A stretch of DNA of 64,000 bases, from positions 2,056,001 to 2,120,000 of the forward strand of contig JALIRH010000043.1 of assembly GCA_023055505.1 (NCBI GenBank), given 5' to 3'. This DNA comes from Callipepla californica brunnescens (Eukaryota > Chordata > Aves > Galliformes > Odontophoridae). This document shows, in pieces, positions 61,224-64,000 of this stretch; within the stretch, counting starts at the first letter, position 1, and every line of letters starts with the position of its first letter. Below the pieces are notes generated by a model. It was not told where the DNA came from and searched no databases. It was given only the letters and a program-made list of their open reading frames with translations. The translations under genes and the position numbers were made by a program.

Positions 61224-63192
61224 TCAGTGTGGGGGTTGGATTGGGGTTATGCCCATCGCCTTCCCCAGCCCCCCTGTGCTGTATGGCATTGTCCCCAGGC
61301 AGCTCTATGGAGCTGTGCAGCCGTTGCCAATCAGTGGGGGGATGAAAGCTTGGCGCTGCCTAAAGGCAGGCAGCCCGGCTCTGTCTTTCTCCCTCCCCGG
61401 CACGGTGTTGTTGTGATGTTTGGGAGCACCCTGTGGACCCCACGTGGATTTCCTACACCCACCATTTGCTTGGGAGCTCCCACCTCCTCCTGCCCGAGCC
61501 ATGGGTGGCACAAACTCCCCATAAAGCCCCGATTGTCACCGTCCACGTGCAGGGTTTGGAACGCCGTCAGGGCTGCTGGCTCACCCCAGCCTCTTCCCAG
61601 CAGCCAACGTTTGGCATTCCCCATCCAATCCCCTCCGTGCAGCTGCACTTGGCCACAATGGTCCCTTCTTGCAGCATCGCCCGGAGTCGGGAGGAGAGAC
61701 CTTCCCTGGTTGGAGTGAGGCAGAAAAATCCACGCTTGTACGTGGGCCAAGGGTTGGGAGGAGAGCCCCGAGCAGTCCACCCTCGAGCACACTGCGGGCT
61801 AATTCTGCTGCAGAGGGAATGTGCAACCCGACTGGGAGAGACCCGGGGCAGTGCTGCAGTGCTGTGGGGAGAGAAAGTGGGGAGACCCCAGGGAAAGCCC
61901 TGCTGGGCCCTCAGGTGTGGGTGCCTTGGGGTCTGGCTCCTGCAGTCTGGAGATGTGCTGGAGGTTTGGGCTCAGCTGAGTGCTCTTTGATCCCTCCCAG
62001 CATCGCGTGCTCTGTTACAGGGCGCCGCAGCACAGATCCTAATGAAAGACTGTAGGTCTTATCCGTGCTATTAAAGCCCTCTGGGTATGGAAGCAAAGCA
62101 GCCGGTGTTGATGGGGAGGAGACAGACCCGGGCTCTGCCTGGCTCTGAGCAACCAGAAGCTGTGCTCCCCTGGGGGTGCAGTGCATCACCCAGCCAGCCC
62201 CAGGTGCCTCAGTGACATTGCTGCCACCTGCTGACCCCCACACCCCCCCCCCAGGACACCCTGGCAATGGAACATCAGCATGCGGTCCCCAGGAACTGCT
62301 AATTGGAAGCAGCAGTGGGAAGTTGTGTCATTAACACGTGGGACTGATAATTGCTGTGTTGCTGTGAGCTGCCACAATGCCAATCCCCCAGGCTCCACGA
62401 ATGCCCCATCCGTAATCAAAGCACTTTCCCCACCTGCAAGGAGCAGCAGCTGCATCCCTGGGGATGGATCTGTGCACCCCAGGGGGAGGTGCAGCCCTCT
62501 GGGGAGTGGGGCACCCCAAACCCACAGGAGTAGGGGCATCTTTGGGGTGGCAAACGAAGGCCTGTGAGGCACGAAAGGTGCTGAGCTAACGAGTGTCCCT
62601 CGGGGTGGCACTCAGGCTGTACAAGCTGCACCCCAACATCGCCTTGTCAGCATGGGGACACACTGTGGGGCAGTCCCCTTAGTGCTGGGGACCCTCCAGA
62701 GGGGCTGTGCAGGTCCCCAGAGCTGTGTCCCTGTGCAGCACTGTCCCCACACACACAGCCTGGCTCTCCCCCTGCTGCACATCTGTCCCCGTGCTGCAGC
62801 TGGAGCTGGTGCCTTCTGCCTTTGTTTGTTTGTTCACAGTACAGCGGCTCCGAATCATTAGATAATTAACGCTCCGGAGAAGCTGCCGTCAGGAAGTGCC
62901 GTTCCTCCAGAGACACGTGCCGTCCTCCTGGGTGGTTTTGGGATGGGGACGCCCAGAGAGAGAGGGGCATGGACCCCATCTTCCATCCTGGGGTCAGCGG
63001 GGCAGGACGGACCCACGCTGGGAGCATCTCCTGCATGGCCTCCAAACTCCAAGTGTTGGAGGTTGAGCCCATCCACCCATCACTTCTGAGCAATGGGAGC
63101 TCCCGGGCACAGCACTGCCTCCATGCAGCGAGCGTGACCCATTTACCTGGGCTCGTTAGCACGACGAGAGGCCGCTTAATTTGAGGCTGAGA

Positions 63193-63210
63193 GCTCAGCA
63201 CGTGCTGAGC
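63193..63210. promoter_or_regulatory. 18-bp perfect palindrome with E-box
   Basis: GCTCAGCACGTGCTGAGC equals its own reverse complement. It centres on the E-box CACGTG, flanked by TGCTGAG/CTCAGCA, which resemble Maf half-sites. Confidence 0.6.
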
Positions 63211-63314
63211 GCAGTGCCCTGGGCACGATCCGGCCGGGACAAAAGGGAATGTGGGTTAAGCAAGAAGCATTGCACTGCTGCACACAGAGCCCTGCTCCGC
63301 TGCACGGCGAGGAT

Positions 63315-63336
63315 GGAGCAATTAGCTAATTGCTCC
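63315..63336. promoter_or_regulatory. 22-bp perfect palindrome with homeodomain cores
   Basis: The left arm is GGAGCAATTAG and the right arm is its exact reverse complement. It contains two inverted ATTA/TAAT cores. It lies 105 bp from the E-box palindrome. Confidence 0.6.
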
Positions 63337-64000
63337 GTGTTCCCGTGGCTGGGGAGATGCTCATGTTGTACCCTGCACTCAGCTGCTGCAGTGCTGCTTC
63401 TGGGGGTGCCCAACCTGTGGCTGCCCATGGTCAGTCTGCAGCAGCAGCCCTTGGGGGGGGGGGGCTCAGGCTGGAAAAGGGGGCACAGAGCTCTGTCCAC
63501 AGCTGATGGACCTTAAACTTCAGCATCATTCGTGCCCTGATTGTGCATTGCAGGGAGGTCCTGGGCAGCCTGGGGGGTTGTGCTGGGGCTGGGTGAGGTG
63601 GTGACTGCTGTGTGATGTCATCGGATGGGGAAAGCCTTTGGTGCTGCAGGACACGGGGTGCCGGGGTACCCCAGTGCTGTGCGTGACATCGGACAGAGGC
63701 AGAAGGGAAAGGGCGGAGAGAGAGGGGCTGGGCTGAATGAGAGTGGGGTTGGGATGGCACAGGGGTGTCTGGCTTGGGGGGGGGGGGAGAGGAGGAGGAG
63801 GAGGAGGAGGAGGGTGAGGAAGATGGCAGCCTCATGCCGGCACAGGGCAGTGCCACCAGCTCGTGGACACAGGTCCCGTCCTTGCTCTGGTGACATATTG
63901 ACTGACAATTCTTAATCAAGTGGATTATTAATTAGCAGAAGAAGCCGGCTGCTTAATCCTCCCCATCCTTGGCCGGGCTCGGAGCCGGGATTTTATGCTA

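Larger units (their letters stand above)
61224..64000. other. Distal intergenic region
   Basis: No exon recognised on either strand; in particular no EBI3, YJU2 or SHD exon, the human neighbours. It includes a CTCF-like core on minus (62234-62221, TCAGCAGGTGGCAG, 13 of 14), AT-rich words at 62855-62875 (ATTAGATAATTAAC) and 63905-63960 (GGATTATTAATTAGC), and a (GAG)n run at about 63790-63813. Confidence 0.45.

Overview
The window looks like a GC-rich, gene-dense bird microchromosome, most likely chicken or another galliform chromosome 28. Supporting signs are CR1 LINE fragments, short introns, CpG-island promoters, many G-rich minisatellites and telomere-like repeats, and genes that correspond to human 19p13.3. 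All genes are vertebrate multi-exon genes. I reconstructed exons by hand from GT/AG boundaries, reading phase and remembered family sequences, with no alignment run.

Layout, left to right: (1) 0.25-7.3 kb, minus strand: an MFSD14 (HIAT1-like) major-facilitator transporter, 12 coding exons, last exon beyond the left edge. Its CpG promoter is flanked by a true TTAGGG tract in intron 1 and a 440-bp telomere-like pentamer array upstream. (2) 8.3-12.3 kb: intergenic, ending in a minisatellite. (3) 12.6-16.4 kb, plus: SHC2, complete, 12 coding exons, 619 codons. (4) 21.4-22.7 kb, plus: C2CD4C, single coding exon, TATA promoter. (5) 24.8-29.9 kb: intergenic seam between two blocks that lie megabases apart in human; it holds AT-rich candidate enhancers and a two-part CTCF-type site at 28.7 kb. 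(6) 31.5-39.0 kb, minus: MAP2K2 (MEK2), 11 exons, 398 codons. (7) 40.9-43.6 kb, plus: CREB3L3, 9 exons, 444 codons. (8) 44.5-50.7 kb, minus: SIRT6, 8 exons, 353 codons, tail to tail with CREB3L3. (9) 51.6-58.7 kb, plus: ANKRD24, 19 exons, 919 codons, with a second possible first exon. (10) 59-64 kb: no recognisable protein gene; a CpG/NRF1/ETS promoter-like tract, one minus-strand two-part CTCF-type site, five head-to-tail plus-strand two-part sites with an exact 46-bp period, a 65-bp repeat carrying TTAGGG, and two perfect palindromes.

MAP2K2(-) CREB3L3(+) SIRT6(-) ANKRD24(+) keep the human order and orientation, as do SHC2 then C2CD4C. The genes do not form one pathway. SHC2 and MAP2K2 both act in RTK-RAS-ERK signalling; CREB3L3 and SIRT6 both act in hepatic lipid and glucose control.

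The most unusual object is regulatory: the tandem array at 60375-60598, in which every 46-bp unit carries the upstream TGCAGTACC module and a near-consensus CTCF core, facing away from a minus-strand site 0.5 kb to its left. A related composite lies 31 kb away at 28.7 kb. Together they look like a boundary element amplified as a minisatellite.
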